A DNA stretch of 40,807 nt from JAMXLO01 sp041487355. GTDB lineage: Bacteria > Pseudomonadota > Alphaproteobacteria > Acetobacterales > Acetobacteraceae. The stretch is taken from positions 1 to 40,807 of the forward strand of contig JBGPND010000020.1 of the NCBI GenBank assembly GCA_041487355.1. The letters are read 5' to 3'. Below the pieces are notes generated by a model, which had not been told where the DNA came from, searched no databases, and was given only the letters and a program-made list of their open reading frames with translations. The position numbers and the translations under genes are program-made. Of this stretch, positions 15,477 to 25,303 are shown piece after piece. Numbering within the stretch: position 1 is the first letter of the stretch; the number at the start of each line of letters is the position of its first letter.

Positions 15477-15527
15477 CCGGCCAACAACACCGAACGCTGT
15501 GCCGGCGGCCCATCACGGGCCGTCGGG

Positions 15528-15863
15528 TCAGCCGCCGACGGCCACGTTGTCGTATTCGCCGACGCCTTGCAGGATCAGGAACTTGCAGGCACCGTCGTCC
15601 TTGCCGTGCACGTAATGCGCCGTCTTCGGCGGAACCTGGCAGCGTTCGCCCGACAGCAGGACATAGGTCGCCCGCGGCGCCCTGGTCTCCACCACCATCG
15701 GCCCCTCCAGGCAGACGAAGCTGTCGGTGATGTCGGAATGGTAGTGCCAAGGGATTGACTGCCCGGCGGCGAGCGTCAGCGCGACCGCCCGCATGTCCTG
15801 GCCTTCCATGACCGTCTCACGCCCCGCGATGGCGGCGGTGAAGTCCCGTGCCCGTTCTTTCAT
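15528..15863 (-). CDS. Cupin-domain protein
   Basis: 111 residues. The core PWHYHSDITDSFVCLEGPMV carries the cupin motif 1 histidines and acidic residue, and the second motif is CQVPPKTAHYVHGKDDGACK. Together they give a small single-domain beta barrel that usually binds a metal. The substrate is unknown. ATG 15863 fits the usual short start, with GGGCAGG just upstream; a longer frame to 16067 runs into the divergent gene and is not credible. It is divergent from the RND exporter operon, with 187 bp between the starts that should contain both promoters. Confidence 0.8.
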   Translation of the reverse strand: MKERARDFTAAIAGRETVMEGQDMRAVALTLAAGQSIPWHYHSDITDSFVCLEGPMVVETRAPRATYVLLSGERCQVPPKTAHYVHGKDDGACKFLILQGVGEYDNVAVGG

Positions 15864-16050
15864 GCCTGCCCGACTACCAGTCGGCGGCCTTCGCGACAAG
15901 GGCTGGATAGCCGACATACGGGCGTTACACGGCCCTGGCAGTGACATCTTTGCGCCGCGTTCCGCATGGCATGGTAGAGAACGGCAGGAGATCGCGTGGT
16001 GATTCGGCAATGGCGGGCGGCCAGGCAGACAGCGCGTTAGCGGCCACGCC

Positions 16051-17568
16051 ATGATTCGCCTCATCACTCGCAGCGCGATGCCGCTCGTCCTGCTGCTCGC
16101 TGCCTGCGACCTCGGTCCCGATTACCAGCGGCCGGAAGTGGAGATGCCGGTTGAGTTCCGCGCCACCCCGGCGACCGAGGCTGCCGCCTGGCCCTCCGAG
16201 GACTGGTGGCGCGGCTTCAACTCGCCCGACCTGAATGCGCTCATCGAGCAGGCTCGCGCGCAAAATTTCGACATCGCTGCCGCCATCGCCCGGATCCGCC
16301 AAGCCGACGCACAGGTGCGAATCGCCGGCGCGGCCATGCTGCCCACGCTGAATGCCAGTGGCAACGCAAGCTGGCAGCATGCGGGCGTCTCATCCAGCCG
16401 GTTTTCCAGCAGCACGCGCGGCGGCACCGCCAGTGGCGGCAAGGGGACGATCGATACGCACAGCTACAGCCTGGGACTGAACGTCGCCTACGAGGTCGAT
16501 TTCTGGGGCCGCAACCTGGCGACGATGCAGGCGGCCAAGGCCAGCGCGGTGTTCAGTCGGTTCGACCAGCAGGTCGTTGCGCTGACCGTCGTCACCAATG
16601 TCGCCAACACCTGGTTCGCCGCCCTCGCGTTCGCCGATCGCCTTGCCGTCGCACGGCGCAACCTCGCGGACGCCGAGCAGATTCTGGCGGTGATCCGCGG
16701 CCGGGTCGACGCCGGCACGGCAAACGCACTCGATCTTGCCCAGCAGGAGGCACTCGTGGCCGGCGAACGGGCGGTCATTCCCAACCTGCGCAGCCAGATG
16801 GAGCAGCAGCTGATCGGACTTGGCATCCTGGTCGGCAAGCCGCCCGAAGCCATCAACGTCCGTCCCGGCTCGCTCGATGACCTGTCGCTGCCGCCGGTCG
16901 CTCCTGGCCTTCCGTCGAGCCTGCTGCAGCGCCGCCCCGACGTGGCAGAGGCCGAGGCCCAGCTTGTCGCAGCAAACTTCGACATCAAGGCGGCACGCGC
17001 CGCCTTCTTCCCCACCGTTCAGCTCACCGGTTCGGCAGGCTTCCAGAACACCGCGCTGACCACGCTGTTCGGCCCCGGCGGCTTTCTTACCTCCCTGGCC
17101 GCCGGACTGGCCCAGCCGATCTTCGATGCGGGTCTGCTGCGTGGCCAGCTCGAGCTGTCCAAGGGCCGCTACGAGGAATTGCTGGCCGACTACCGCAAGG
17201 CGGTCGTGCAGGCATTCACCGATGTCGAGGATGCGCTGACCGCCTGGCGATTCACGTCAGAGCAGGAGGCGCTGCAGCGCCAGGCGGTCGCGACGGCGCA
17301 GCGGGCGGCCGACATCGCGCGCGCCCAGATGCAGGCGGGCACCGTCGACGTGACCACGGTCCTGCAGGCGGAGACGACCTTGTTTAACGACCAGGACAAT
17401 CTCGCCCAGGTCCGGCTGGCGCGCTTCCAGGCACTCCTGAACCTCTACAAGGCGCTGGGCGGCGGCTGGGTTGCGCCATCCGGGCCGATCCCGGACCGGT
17501 TCCCCGGCCTGGAGCCGGGGATGCTGCCGGGTGGCGTCGCGCTGCCGGTGGGAGGCAACGTCCGGTGA
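16051..17568 (+). CDS. RND efflux outer membrane factor, NodT/OprM-type lipoprotein
   Basis: 505 residues. An N-terminal lipoprotein signal MPLVLLLAAC gives lipidated Cys19, followed by DLGPDYQRPEVEMP, the usual OprM start. Two OEP repeats of coiled-coil helices follow; conserved pieces include WWRGFNSPDLNALIEQA, YEVDFWGRNLATMQAAKAS, SLLQRRPDVAEAEAQLVAAN and AFFPTVQLTGSAGF. The trimer forms the outer-membrane duct of a tripartite pump. It is the first gene of an operon with adaptor and two RND proteins; the adaptor starts 58 bp after its stop. No local TetR or two-component regulator is present. Length is normal. Confidence 0.92.
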   Translation: MIRLITRSAMPLVLLLAACDLGPDYQRPEVEMPVEFRATPATEAAAWPSEDWWRGFNSPDLNALIEQARAQNFDIAAAIARIRQADAQVRIAGAAMLPTLNASGNASWQHAGVSSSRFSSSTRGGTASGGKGTIDTHSYSLGLNVAYEVDFWGRNLATMQAAKASAVFSRFDQQVVALTVVTNVANTWFAALAFADRLAVARRNLADAEQILAVIRGRVDAGTANALDLAQQEALVAGERAVIPNLRSQMEQQLIGLGILVGKPPEAINVRPGSLDDLSLPPVAPGLPSSLLQRRPDVAEAEAQLVAANFDIKAARAAFFPTVQLTGSAGFQNTALTTLFGPGGFLTSLAAGLAQPIFDAGLLRGQLELSKGRYEELLADYRKAVVQAFTDVEDALTAWRFTSEQEALQRQAVATAQRAADIARAQMQAGTVDVTTVLQAETTLFNDQDNLAQVRLARFQALLNLYKALGGGWVAPSGPIPDRFPGLEPGMLPGGVALPVGGNVR

Positions 17569-17626
17569 TGCATTGGCATCTCCCCCTGTCGTCCCGATAT
17601 CGCGCCGCAGTGTCCCGAGGCACGCA

Positions 17627-18889
17627 ATGGACTCTTTGACCCGCGAACCGGCCGACCTGCTGATCCGCACCCGGTCCCGCCGGTGGCTCATGGCGGTGCT
17701 CTGCCTGCTCGTTGCGGCGGGCATCGGCTACGCGATCTGGTTCTGGCCGGCCGGCCCCGCCAACCAGGCGGCGCGCAACCGCAATCCCAACCAGCCGATC
17801 CCCGTGCTGATCGCGACGGCGGAGCAGAAGGACGTGCCGATCTACCTCGACGGCCTCGGCACCGTACAAGCCTACAACATGGTCACGGTCAGGGCGATGG
17901 TCGACGGCCCGCTGATGGCGGTGAATTTCGTGGAAGGGCAGAGCGTGAAGAAGGGCGACCTGCTCGCCCAGATCGATCCACGCACCTACCAGGCCGCACT
18001 GGACCAGGTGGCGGCGAAGAAGGCGCAGGACGAGGCGCAGCTTGCCAACGCGCGGCTCGACCTGGCGCGCTACCAGAAGCTCGCCGTGAACAACTACACC
18101 TCTGCCCAGCAGGCCGATACGGCGCGGGCGCAGGTGGCCCAGCTCGAAGCACAGGTGAGGCAGGACCAGGCGCAGATCGACACGGCACGCACGCAGCTTG
18201 GCTACACCACGATCACCGCCCCGCTCGACGGGCGCACGGGCATCCGTCAGGTCGATGCCGGCAACATCGTCCACGCCTCGGATGCGACGGGGATGGTGGT
18301 GATCACCCAGTTGCAGCCGATTTCCGTGCTGTTCACCTTGCCGCAGCAGTCGCTCGCCGCCGTCTCGAATGCGATGCGCGGCGATGCACCCAAGGTGTTG
18401 GCCTACGCGCAAGGCGCCACCGGCAGCCCATCCGGCGTGCTGGATACCGGCGCGCTCGCCGTGCTGGACAACCAGGTCGATCCCACCACGGGCACCATCA
18501 AGCTGAAGGCGACCTTCGCCAATTCGGGCGACCGGCTCTGGCCTGGTGCCTTCGTCGGCGTGCAGCTGCAGGTGGACACGGCAAAGAACGCCGTGGTGGT
18601 TCCGCCGGCGGCGGTGCAGCGCGGTCCGCACAGCGCCTATGTCTACGTGGTGAACCAGGACAACACGACGAGCCGCCACAACGTCACCGTCGGACACGAG
18701 GACGCGCAAGGCTCGATCATCACCGAGGGTGTGAAGCCGGGTGACAAGGTGGTGGTAGACGGGGCCTCGCGCCTGTCGGACGGCAGCAAGGTGACGATCG
18801 TCCAGCCGGCTGCGGCAGGGGGCCCGCCGACTGCCGGGCAGCCCGCGGCACCGGGCACGAGGCGCCGGCAGGCCGGCGGGTCGGGCTGA
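17627..18889 (+). CDS. mdtA: RND efflux periplasmic adaptor (MdtA/AcrA-like)
   Basis: 420 residues. The ATG at 17627 has CGAGG seven bases upstream. A membrane anchor RRWLMAVLCLLVAAGIGYAI is followed by adaptor landmarks: VPIYLDGLGTVQAYNMVTVR, the lipoyl half VEGQSVKKGDLLAQIDPRTY, an alpha-hairpin with AQLANARLDLARYQKLA, and the second half GYTTITAPLDGRTGIRQVDA. The C-terminal barrel and a proline-rich tail end it. It links the RND pumps to the outer-membrane duct. The wording GTVQAYNMVTVR and the two pumps downstream argue for the MdtABC type. The gap to the next gene is filled by a long palindrome. Confidence 0.9.
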   Translation: MDSLTREPADLLIRTRSRRWLMAVLCLLVAAGIGYAIWFWPAGPANQAARNRNPNQPIPVLIATAEQKDVPIYLDGLGTVQAYNMVTVRAMVDGPLMAVNFVEGQSVKKGDLLAQIDPRTYQAALDQVAAKKAQDEAQLANARLDLARYQKLAVNNYTSAQQADTARAQVAQLEAQVRQDQAQIDTARTQLGYTTITAPLDGRTGIRQVDAGNIVHASDATGMVVITQLQPISVLFTLPQQSLAAVSNAMRGDAPKVLAYAQGATGSPSGVLDTGALAVLDNQVDPTTGTIKLKATFANSGDRLWPGAFVGVQLQVDTAKNAVVVPPAAVQRGPHSAYVYVVNQDNTTSRHNVTVGHEDAQGSIITEGVKPGDKVVVDGASRLSDGSKVTIVQPAAAGGPPTAGQPAAPGTRRRQAGGSG

Positions 18890-18895
18890 TGCAAG

Positions 18896-18983
18896 CCCCC
18901 CTCCCCAACCCTCCCCCGCTGCGCGGGAGAGGGGGCGCGTTGAACCCCCTCTCCCGCGCAGCGGAGGAGGGTTGGGGAGGGGG
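18896..18983. repeat. Long GC-rich palindrome between adaptor and first RND gene
   Basis: Left arm 18896-18935 and right arm 18945-18983 are almost completely complementary (CCCCCTCCCCAACCCTC ... GGGTTGGGGAGGGGG) around a nine-base loop. The right arm ends nine bases before the ATG of the next gene and contains the only Shine-Dalgarno-like sequence (GGAGGGGG), so folding of the RNA would hide that site. A family relative with the same CCCCTCCCC...AACCC arms lies at 34195-34290. Confidence 0.9.
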
Positions 18984-18992
18984 TGAACATCC

Positions 18993-21900
18993 ATGAACAT
19001 CTCCGCACCGTTCATTGCCCGCCCGATCGCCACCTGGCTGCTGGCAATCGCCATCCTGCTCGCGGGTGTCCTCGGCTACCGGGCTCTCCCCGTCTCCGCC
19101 TTGCCGGAAGTCGATTTCCCGACCGTTCAGGTGACCACGCAACTGCCCGGTGCGAGCCCGGAGACCGTGGAGACGCTGATCACCGCCTCGCTCGAACGGC
19201 AGTTCGGCCAGATACCCGGGCTGGTCACGATGACCTCGCAAAGTTCGGAAGGCACCAGCCAGATCACGCTGCAGTTCGACCTCAACCGCAGCATGGATTC
19301 CGCGGCGCAGGACGTGCAGGCGGCGATCAACGCCGCGGCGGGCACGTTGCCGGCGAACCTTCCCTATCCGCCGGTCTACGCCAAGGTGAACCCGGCGGAC
19401 GCGCCGATCCTGACCTTGGCCCTTACGTCGGATTCGCTGCCGATCGACGTGATCAGCGACGCCGCCGACACGTTGTTGCAGCCGAAACTTTCCGAGATCG
19501 ACGGCGTCGGCCGCGTCACCGTGCAGGGCGGATTGCGCCCCGCCGTGCGCGTACGCGTCGATCCCGCGCGGCTCGCCGCCTATGGGCTCGCGATGGAGGA
19601 CGTGCGGACCGCGGTCGCCAACGCCAATGTGAACGGCGCCAAGGGCGGCTTCGACGGACCGCGGCTCGCCTTCGCGCTGGGCGCCAACGACCAGCTTGTC
19701 GACGCGGCTGCCTATCGCGACCTGGTGATCGCCTGGCGCAACGGCGCCCCTGTGCGGCTGTCCGACATCGGCAACGTGATCAACGGGGTGGAGAACGACC
19801 GCGTCGCCGCCTGGTACAAGGACCAGCCTGCGGCGGTGCTCGACATCCAGCGCCAGCCGGGCGCCAACATCGTGCAGACCGTGCAGCTTGTGAAGGATTC
19901 GCTGCCACGCCTGCAAAGCGCCATACCATCCGCCATCAACCTCACCATCGTCACCGACCGCACCGAGACGATCCGCGCGTCGGTCCGCGACGTGCAGATC
20001 ACGCTGGTCATGTCGGTCGTGCTCGTGGTGCTGGTGATCTTCCTGTTCCTCCGCTCGCCGCGCGCCACCTTCATCCCCGCCATCGCCTTGCCGCTCTCGC
20101 TGGTCGGCACGTTCGGCGTGATGCAGCAACTGGGCTATGCGCTCGACAACCTCTCACTGATGGCGCTGACCGTCGCGACCGGCTTCGTGGTGGACGATGC
20201 GATCGTGATGATCGAGAACGTCGTGCGCTACATCGAGCAGGGCATGCGCCCGCTGGAGGCTGCCTATCGCGGTGCGGCGCAGATCGGCTTCACCATCGTC
20301 TCGCTGACTGTCTCGCTGATCGCCGTGTTCATCCCGCTGCTGTTCATGACGGGCGTGGTGGGCCGGCTGTTCAAGGAGTTCGCGGTCACGCTCTCGGTCG
20401 CTGTGGTGGTTTCGGCGGTGGTCTCGTTGACCCTGACGCCGATGATGTGCGGCCGCATCCTTCGGTCGGCGCGCGAGGAGCGGCCGGGCCGCATCGCGCG
20501 GATCAGCGAGGCCGGCTTCAACGCGATGCTCGCCGCATACCGAAGCAGCCTCGTCTGGACGTTCGGCCACCATCGCCTGGTGCTCGCGATCGCCGCCGCC
20601 ACGCTGGTTGGCACGATTGGCCTTTATGCCGTGGTGCCCAAGGGCTTTCTGCCGCAGCAGGATACCGGCGTGCTGATTGCCGTCACCGAGGCAGCGCAGA
20701 GCGTGTCGATTCCGCGCCTGGTGTCCTTGCAGACACAGGTTGCCAAGATCGTCGAACGCGACCCGGCGGTGACGGGCGTGGTGTCGTTCGTCGGCGCCGG
20801 CACGATCAACGCGACACCAAACACCGGCCGGCTCACCATCGCGCTCAAGCCGATCAACCAGCGCGATCCGGTTGCGGTGGTGATGGCGCGCATGCAGCAG
20901 GCGATCGCCGGCATCCCAGGCATCACGGCGTTCTTCAAGCCGGTGCAGGACATCCAGATCGGCACACGCATCAGTCGGACGCAGTTCCAGTACACGCTGA
21001 TGGATACCGACTCGACGGAGCTGGCGCAGTGGGCGCCGCGACTGTTGCGCACGCTGGCGGCCGCGCCCGAGCTGATGAATGTCGCCACCGATCAGCAGAA
21101 CAACGGCTTCCGCACCTACATCAATGTCGACCGCGATGCCGCGATGCGGCTGGGCGTGTCGATGCAGGCGATACAGGACACGCTGTACGACGCGTTCGGC
21201 CAGCGGCAGATCTCGACCATCTTCGGCCAGTCCAATCAGTACCGCGTGGTGCTCGAGGCCGATCCGTCCTGGCAGGCCGATCCGAATTCGCTGCGCCTGC
21301 TGCGTGTGCCGGGAGCCGGCGGCGCGCAGGTTCCTCTCTCCGGCATTGCCACGATCGCCCGCACCGTCGCGCCGCTGGTGGCCACCCATCAGGCGCAGTT
21401 CCCCTCGGTGACGCTGAGCTTCGATCTCGCCCCCGGCTATGCGCTGGGCGATGCGGTGCAGGCGGTGGCCGCAGCCGAGCAGGCGATCGGCATGCCGGAG
21501 ACCATCTCGGGCAGCTATTCGGGCGATGCCGCCGAGTTCCAGCGATCACTGGCGGCGGAGCCCTGGCTGATCCTGGCCGCCGTCGTGGTGATCTACATCG
21601 TGCTGGGCGTGCTGTACGAGAGCTGGATTCACCCGGTCACCATCCTGTCCACGCTGCCCTCCGCGGGCATCGGTGCATTGCTGGCGCTGATGCTGTGCGG
21701 CACCGACCTATCGCTGGTGGCACTGGTCGGCATCGTACTGCTGATGGGCATCGTGAAGAAGAACGCCATCATGATGGTGGACTTCGCGATCGAGGCGGAG
21801 CGAACCCGCGCCATCACGCCGCAGGCGGCGATCCAGGAGGCCTGCCTGCTGCGCTTCCGCCCGATCATGATGACGACGATGGCGGCGCTGCTCGGCGCGC

Positions 21901-22085
21901 TGCCGCTGGTGCTGGAGCGCGGGGCAGGATCGGAGCTGCGCTGGCCGCTCGGCGTCACCATCATCGGCGGTCTGCTGCTGAGCCAGTTCCTCACGCTCTA
22001 CACCACGCCGGCGATCTATCTGGCCTTCGAGCGGTTGCGGCTGCGTTTTGCCAGTGCCGGTGCGCGACCGGCACCGGCGGAATGA
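18993..22085 (+). CDS. mdtB: RND efflux pump inner-membrane protein (MdtB-like)
   Basis: 1030 residues, the usual RND length. It starts MNISAPFIARPIATWLLAIA with the first membrane helix; the proton-relay aspartates are in TM4, ATGFVVDDAIVMIENVVRYI. Periplasmic porter and docking loops lie between TM1-2 and TM7-8. The end GALPLVLERGAGSELRWPLG and TIIGGLLLSQFLTLYTTPAI is typical of MdtB/MdtC. It exports hydrophobic compounds using proton-motive force with the adaptor and outer-membrane factor. MdtB and MdtC form a mixed trimer in Escherichia coli; the second RND gene follows at once. The ATG is immediately after the palindrome 18896-18983, which may modulate its translation. Confidence 0.92.
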   Translation: MNISAPFIARPIATWLLAIAILLAGVLGYRALPVSALPEVDFPTVQVTTQLPGASPETVETLITASLERQFGQIPGLVTMTSQSSEGTSQITLQFDLNRSMDSAAQDVQAAINAAAGTLPANLPYPPVYAKVNPADAPILTLALTSDSLPIDVISDAADTLLQPKLSEIDGVGRVTVQGGLRPAVRVRVDPARLAAYGLAMEDVRTAVANANVNGAKGGFDGPRLAFALGANDQLVDAAAYRDLVIAWRNGAPVRLSDIGNVINGVENDRVAAWYKDQPAAVLDIQRQPGANIVQTVQLVKDSLPRLQSAIPSAINLTIVTDRTETIRASVRDVQITLVMSVVLVVLVIFLFLRSPRATFIPAIALPLSLVGTFGVMQQLGYALDNLSLMALTVATGFVVDDAIVMIENVVRYIEQGMRPLEAAYRGAAQIGFTIVSLTVSLIAVFIPLLFMTGVVGRLFKEFAVTLSVAVVVSAVVSLTLTPMMCGRILRSAREERPGRIARISEAGFNAMLAAYRSSLVWTFGHHRLVLAIAAATLVGTIGLYAVVPKGFLPQQDTGVLIAVTEAAQSVSIPRLVSLQTQVAKIVERDPAVTGVVSFVGAGTINATPNTGRLTIALKPINQRDPVAVVMARMQQAIAGIPGITAFFKPVQDIQIGTRISRTQFQYTLMDTDSTELAQWAPRLLRTLAAAPELMNVATDQQNNGFRTYINVDRDAAMRLGVSMQAIQDTLYDAFGQRQISTIFGQSNQYRVVLEADPSWQADPNSLRLLRVPGAGGAQVPLSGIATIARTVAPLVATHQAQFPSVTLSFDLAPGYALGDAVQAVAAAEQAIGMPETISGSYSGDAAEFQRSLAAEPWLILAAVVVIYIVLGVLYESWIHPVTILSTLPSAGIGALLALMLCGTDLSLVALVGIVLLMGIVKKNAIMMVDFAIEAERTRAITPQAAIQEACLLRFRPIMMTTMAALLGALPLVLERGAGSELRWPLGVTIIGGLLLSQFLTLYTTPAIYLAFERLRLRFASAGARPAPAE

Positions 22086-22096
22086 TTCTCTTACTC

Positions 22097-22149
22097 GTCA
22101 TGGCCGGGCTTGTGTTTCCCGTCATGGCCGGGCTTGACCCGGCCATGAC
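22097..22149. repeat. Palindrome GTCATGGCCGGG-CTTGA-CCCGGCCATGAC plus an extra half copy
   Basis: Perfect 12-bp arms at 22121-22132 and 22138-22149, preceded by another copy of the left half (GTCATGGCCGGGCTTG, 22097-22112). The element fills the gap between the two RND genes and belongs to the same family as 6971-7007. The partial duplicate suggests stepwise gain of halves. Confidence 0.85.
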
Positions 22150-22166
22150 GTGTGTGGGGTTGTAGC

Positions 22167-25100
22167 ATGGGTTTTTCTGCCCCCTTCATCGCCCGCCCGG
22201 TCGCGACGATCCTGCTGTCGCTCGGCCTGCTGCTCGCCGGGATCGTCTCCTATCGCTTCCTGCCGATCTCGGCACTGCCCAGTGTCGACATCCCCACTAT
22301 CGTCGTGATCGCAGCGCGCCCCGGTGCAGCCCCGGAGACCATGGCGAATTCAGTCGCCGCCCCCCTGGAGCGCCGCCTCGGCGAAATCTCCGGCGTGACC
22401 GAAATCACCTCCACCAGCTCGGTCGGCAACACATCCGTCGTCGTGCAGTTCGACATCGATCGCGACATCAACGGCGCGGCCCGCGATGTGCAGGCTGCGA
22501 TCAATGCCGCGATCACCGACCTGCCGTCGGATCTTCCCACGCGGCCTTACTATCGCAAGTTCAATCCCGCCGACGCGCCGATCATGACGCTGGCGCTGTC
22601 TTCCGACACGCTCACCACCGCACAGATCTACGACGCTGCCGACACCATCCTGGCGCAGCGACTCTCACAGGCCGAAGGCGTCTCCCAGGTCACGGTGAAC
22701 GGTGCGGAAAAGCCGGCCGTGCGCGTCCGGCTCGATCCGGTTCGCCTGGCCGCCGCTGGCATGTCGGGCCAGGACGTACTCACCGCCATCCGCGGCACCA
22801 ATGTCCTGGAGCCGACCGGTTCGTTCCAGGGCCCGGACCGTGCCGAGTCGATCGGCATCAACGGCCAGTTGTCTCAGGCGGCAGACTACGCGCCGCTGGT
22901 GATCAAGGCCGGCAAGGGCACGATCCTCCGCCTCTCCGACGTCGCCACCGTGGTCGACGGTGTCGCCAACACGCGGCTCGCGGCATGGAACGGCAAGCAG
23001 CCGGCAATCCTGCTGACCATCACCAAGGAGGCAGGCGCCAACGTCATCGACACGGTCAACAGCATCAAGCAGTTGCTGCCGCAGCTCATGGAATGGCTGC
23101 CCGCCAATATCCAACTGACGGTCATCGCCGACCGCACCACGACGATCCGCGCCAGCGTCACCGACGTGCAGTACACCTTGCTGATCACCATCGCGCTGGT
23201 GCTGCTGGTGGTGCTGATGTTCATGCGCCGGCTGGTGCCCACGATCGCCGCGGCCGTCACCGTGCCGCTGTCGATCTGCGGCACGCTGGCAGGCATGTGG
23301 TTCCTTGGCTATTCGCTCGACAATTTCTCGCTGATGGCGCTTACCATCTCGGTCGGCTTCGTGGTCGACGATGCCATCGTGATGATCGAGAACATCGTCC
23401 GGCACCGCGAAAGAGGCGCCGACCCGTTGCGTGCCGCGCTGATCGGCTCGCGGCAGATCGGCTTCACGGTGATGTCGATCAGCATCTCGCTGGTCGCGGT
23501 GTTCATTCCGCTGATCTTCATGGGCGGCATCATGGGCCGGCTGCTCCATGAATTCGCCATGACCCTGACGATTGCAATCGCAATCTCGGCCGTCGTGTCG
23601 CTGACGCTGACGCCGATGGTCTGCGGCCACTACATGCGTCCCGACACGGAGGCTCCGCCGCACGGCCGGCTGGCCGCACGCCTGGACCGTGCCCTGGAGC
23701 GCGGCTTCGCCGCCATGCAGCGCTTCTATGCACGCACACTCGGCTGGGCGCTGGAGCACCATGTATTCATGCTTCTGGTGGCGCTCGCCACCATCGTGCT
23801 GACCGTTCGCCTCTACACCGTGCTGCCGAAGGGATTCCTGCCGTTGCAGGACACCGGAGTCCTGATCGGTTCCACCCTCGCCTCGCCGGACGTTTCCTTC
23901 CAGGCGATGGAGGACCGCCAGCGCGCCGTGGTGGATGTCGTGCTGGCCGATCCGGCGGTGGCCAGCGTCGGCTCCACCGTCGGCGTGTCGAACGGCTGGA
24001 GCTCGATCAATCGCGGCAATCTCACGGTCAGTCTCAAACCGCTGTCGGAGCGCGGCATTTCGTCAGAGGCGGTGATTGCGCGGCTGCGCGGGCCGCTGGA
24101 AAAGCTCGGCGGCGTGCAGACGACTTTGTTCTCGGCGCAGGACCTGCGCGGCGGCGGACGGCAGGGCGGCGCGCAATACCAGTACGCTATCGTCACCCAG
24201 GACATCACTGCGCTGCGCCGCTGGGCGCTCGCGCTGGAGGACAAGCTGAAGGGGACGCCCGGCATCGTGGACGTCACCTCCGATCAGGATCGCGCGGGGC
24301 CGCAGGTGAACGTGGTGATCGACCGCGACGTCGCCGCAAGGCTCGGCGTCAATACCACGGCGATCGACAATGCGCTGAACAATGCCTATTCGCAGCGGCA
24401 GATTTCGACGATCTACGCCCAGCGCAATCAGTATAAGGTGGTGCTGGAGATCGACCCGCGGCTGCAGACCGAACCGTCACTGCTCGACCGCATCTATGTC
24501 GGCGCGGCGGGCGGCAAGCAGGTGCCGCTCTCCGCCGTCGCACATTTTGAGCGCGGCACGGCGCCGCTCGCGGTGCGTCACCAGGGACAGTTTCCCGCCG
24601 CCACTCTCAGCTTCAACCTGGCTCCCGGCACGGCCCTCGGCGACGCCGAGGCGGCGGTGGAAAACGCCGCCCGCGAACTGCGCATGCCGGAGGATGTGCG
24701 CACCGAGTTCGCCGGCAATGCGCGGTTTCTGCAGCAATCGCTATCGACCCAGCCGCTGCTGATCGGCGCGGCGTTGATCTCGATCTACATCGTGCTCGGC
24801 GTGCTGTACGAGAGTCTGCTGCATCCGCTGACCATCATCTCCACCCTGCCCTCGGCCGGGCTGGGTGCACTGCTGGCGCTGCTGATCACCGGCAGCGATC
24901 TGTCGATCATGGGCCTGATCGGCATCATCCTGCTGATGGGCATCGTGAAGAAGAACGCGATCATGCTGGTGGACTTCGCGCTGGAGGCGGAACGGCAGCG
25001 AGGGCTCTCACCGTTCCAGGCGATCCACGAGGCCTGTCTCGAACGCTTCCGTCCGATCATTATGACGACGCTGGCAGCGTTGTTCGGTGCGTTGCCGTTG

Positions 25101-25268
25101 GCACTCGCCTTCGGCACCGGCGCGGAGCTGCGCCGCCCGCTTGGCATCTCGATCATGGGTGGTCTGATCGTCTCGCAGGTGCTGACTCTCTACACGACGC
25201 CGGTGATCTACCTGGCGCTGGAGCGGCTTGCAGGTCGGCGCGATCCGATCGCATTGCCGGCGGAATAG
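22167..25268 (+). CDS. mdtC: RND efflux pump inner-membrane protein (MdtC-like)
   Basis: 1033 residues. It begins MGFSAPFIARPVATILLSLG, with TM4 relay ISVGFVVDDAIVMIENIVRH, and near the end LMGIVKKNAIMLVDFALEAE and GALPLALAFGTGAELRRPLG. It is clearly a paralogue of the preceding pump (same start and end motifs, diverged porter domains), as in MdtB/MdtC pairs that assemble together. ATG 22167 is preferred over an upstream in-frame start at 22152, since the RND family opens with this helix and GGGGTT lies just ahead. It is the last gene of the operon and converges on phnE, with a short palindrome in the 35-bp junction. No missing residue seen. Confidence 0.92.
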   Translation: MGFSAPFIARPVATILLSLGLLLAGIVSYRFLPISALPSVDIPTIVVIAARPGAAPETMANSVAAPLERRLGEISGVTEITSTSSVGNTSVVVQFDIDRDINGAARDVQAAINAAITDLPSDLPTRPYYRKFNPADAPIMTLALSSDTLTTAQIYDAADTILAQRLSQAEGVSQVTVNGAEKPAVRVRLDPVRLAAAGMSGQDVLTAIRGTNVLEPTGSFQGPDRAESIGINGQLSQAADYAPLVIKAGKGTILRLSDVATVVDGVANTRLAAWNGKQPAILLTITKEAGANVIDTVNSIKQLLPQLMEWLPANIQLTVIADRTTTIRASVTDVQYTLLITIALVLLVVLMFMRRLVPTIAAAVTVPLSICGTLAGMWFLGYSLDNFSLMALTISVGFVVDDAIVMIENIVRHRERGADPLRAALIGSRQIGFTVMSISISLVAVFIPLIFMGGIMGRLLHEFAMTLTIAIAISAVVSLTLTPMVCGHYMRPDTEAPPHGRLAARLDRALERGFAAMQRFYARTLGWALEHHVFMLLVALATIVLTVRLYTVLPKGFLPLQDTGVLIGSTLASPDVSFQAMEDRQRAVVDVVLADPAVASVGSTVGVSNGWSSINRGNLTVSLKPLSERGISSEAVIARLRGPLEKLGGVQTTLFSAQDLRGGGRQGGAQYQYAIVTQDITALRRWALALEDKLKGTPGIVDVTSDQDRAGPQVNVVIDRDVAARLGVNTTAIDNALNNAYSQRQISTIYAQRNQYKVVLEIDPRLQTEPSLLDRIYVGAAGGKQVPLSAVAHFERGTAPLAVRHQGQFPAATLSFNLAPGTALGDAEAAVENAARELRMPEDVRTEFAGNARFLQQSLSTQPLLIGAALISIYIVLGVLYESLLHPLTIISTLPSAGLGALLALLITGSDLSIMGLIGIILLMGIVKKNAIMLVDFALEAERQRGLSPFQAIHEACLERFRPIIMTTLAALFGALPLALAFGTGAELRRPLGISIMGGLIVSQVLTLYTTPVIYLALERLAGRRDPIALPAE

Positions 25269-25270
25269 TG

Positions 25271-25300
25271 CTGTCATTGCACCCCTCCTCGCAATGACAG
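25271..25300. repeat. Short palindrome CTGTCATTGC ... GCAATGACAG at a convergent junction
   Basis: Ten-base arms at 25271-25280 and 25291-25300 around ten bases. It lies between the mdtC-like stop (25268) and the phnE stop (25304). Same GTCATTGC family as 11394-11483 and 27091-27192, reduced to its ends. Confidence 0.8.
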
Positions 25301-25303
25301 GCC

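Noticed and set aside
16486..18889. Long minus-strand frames opposite the RND operon
   Set aside because: Shadows of high-GC coding DNA. The plus-strand frames encode well-conserved OprM and MdtA proteins.
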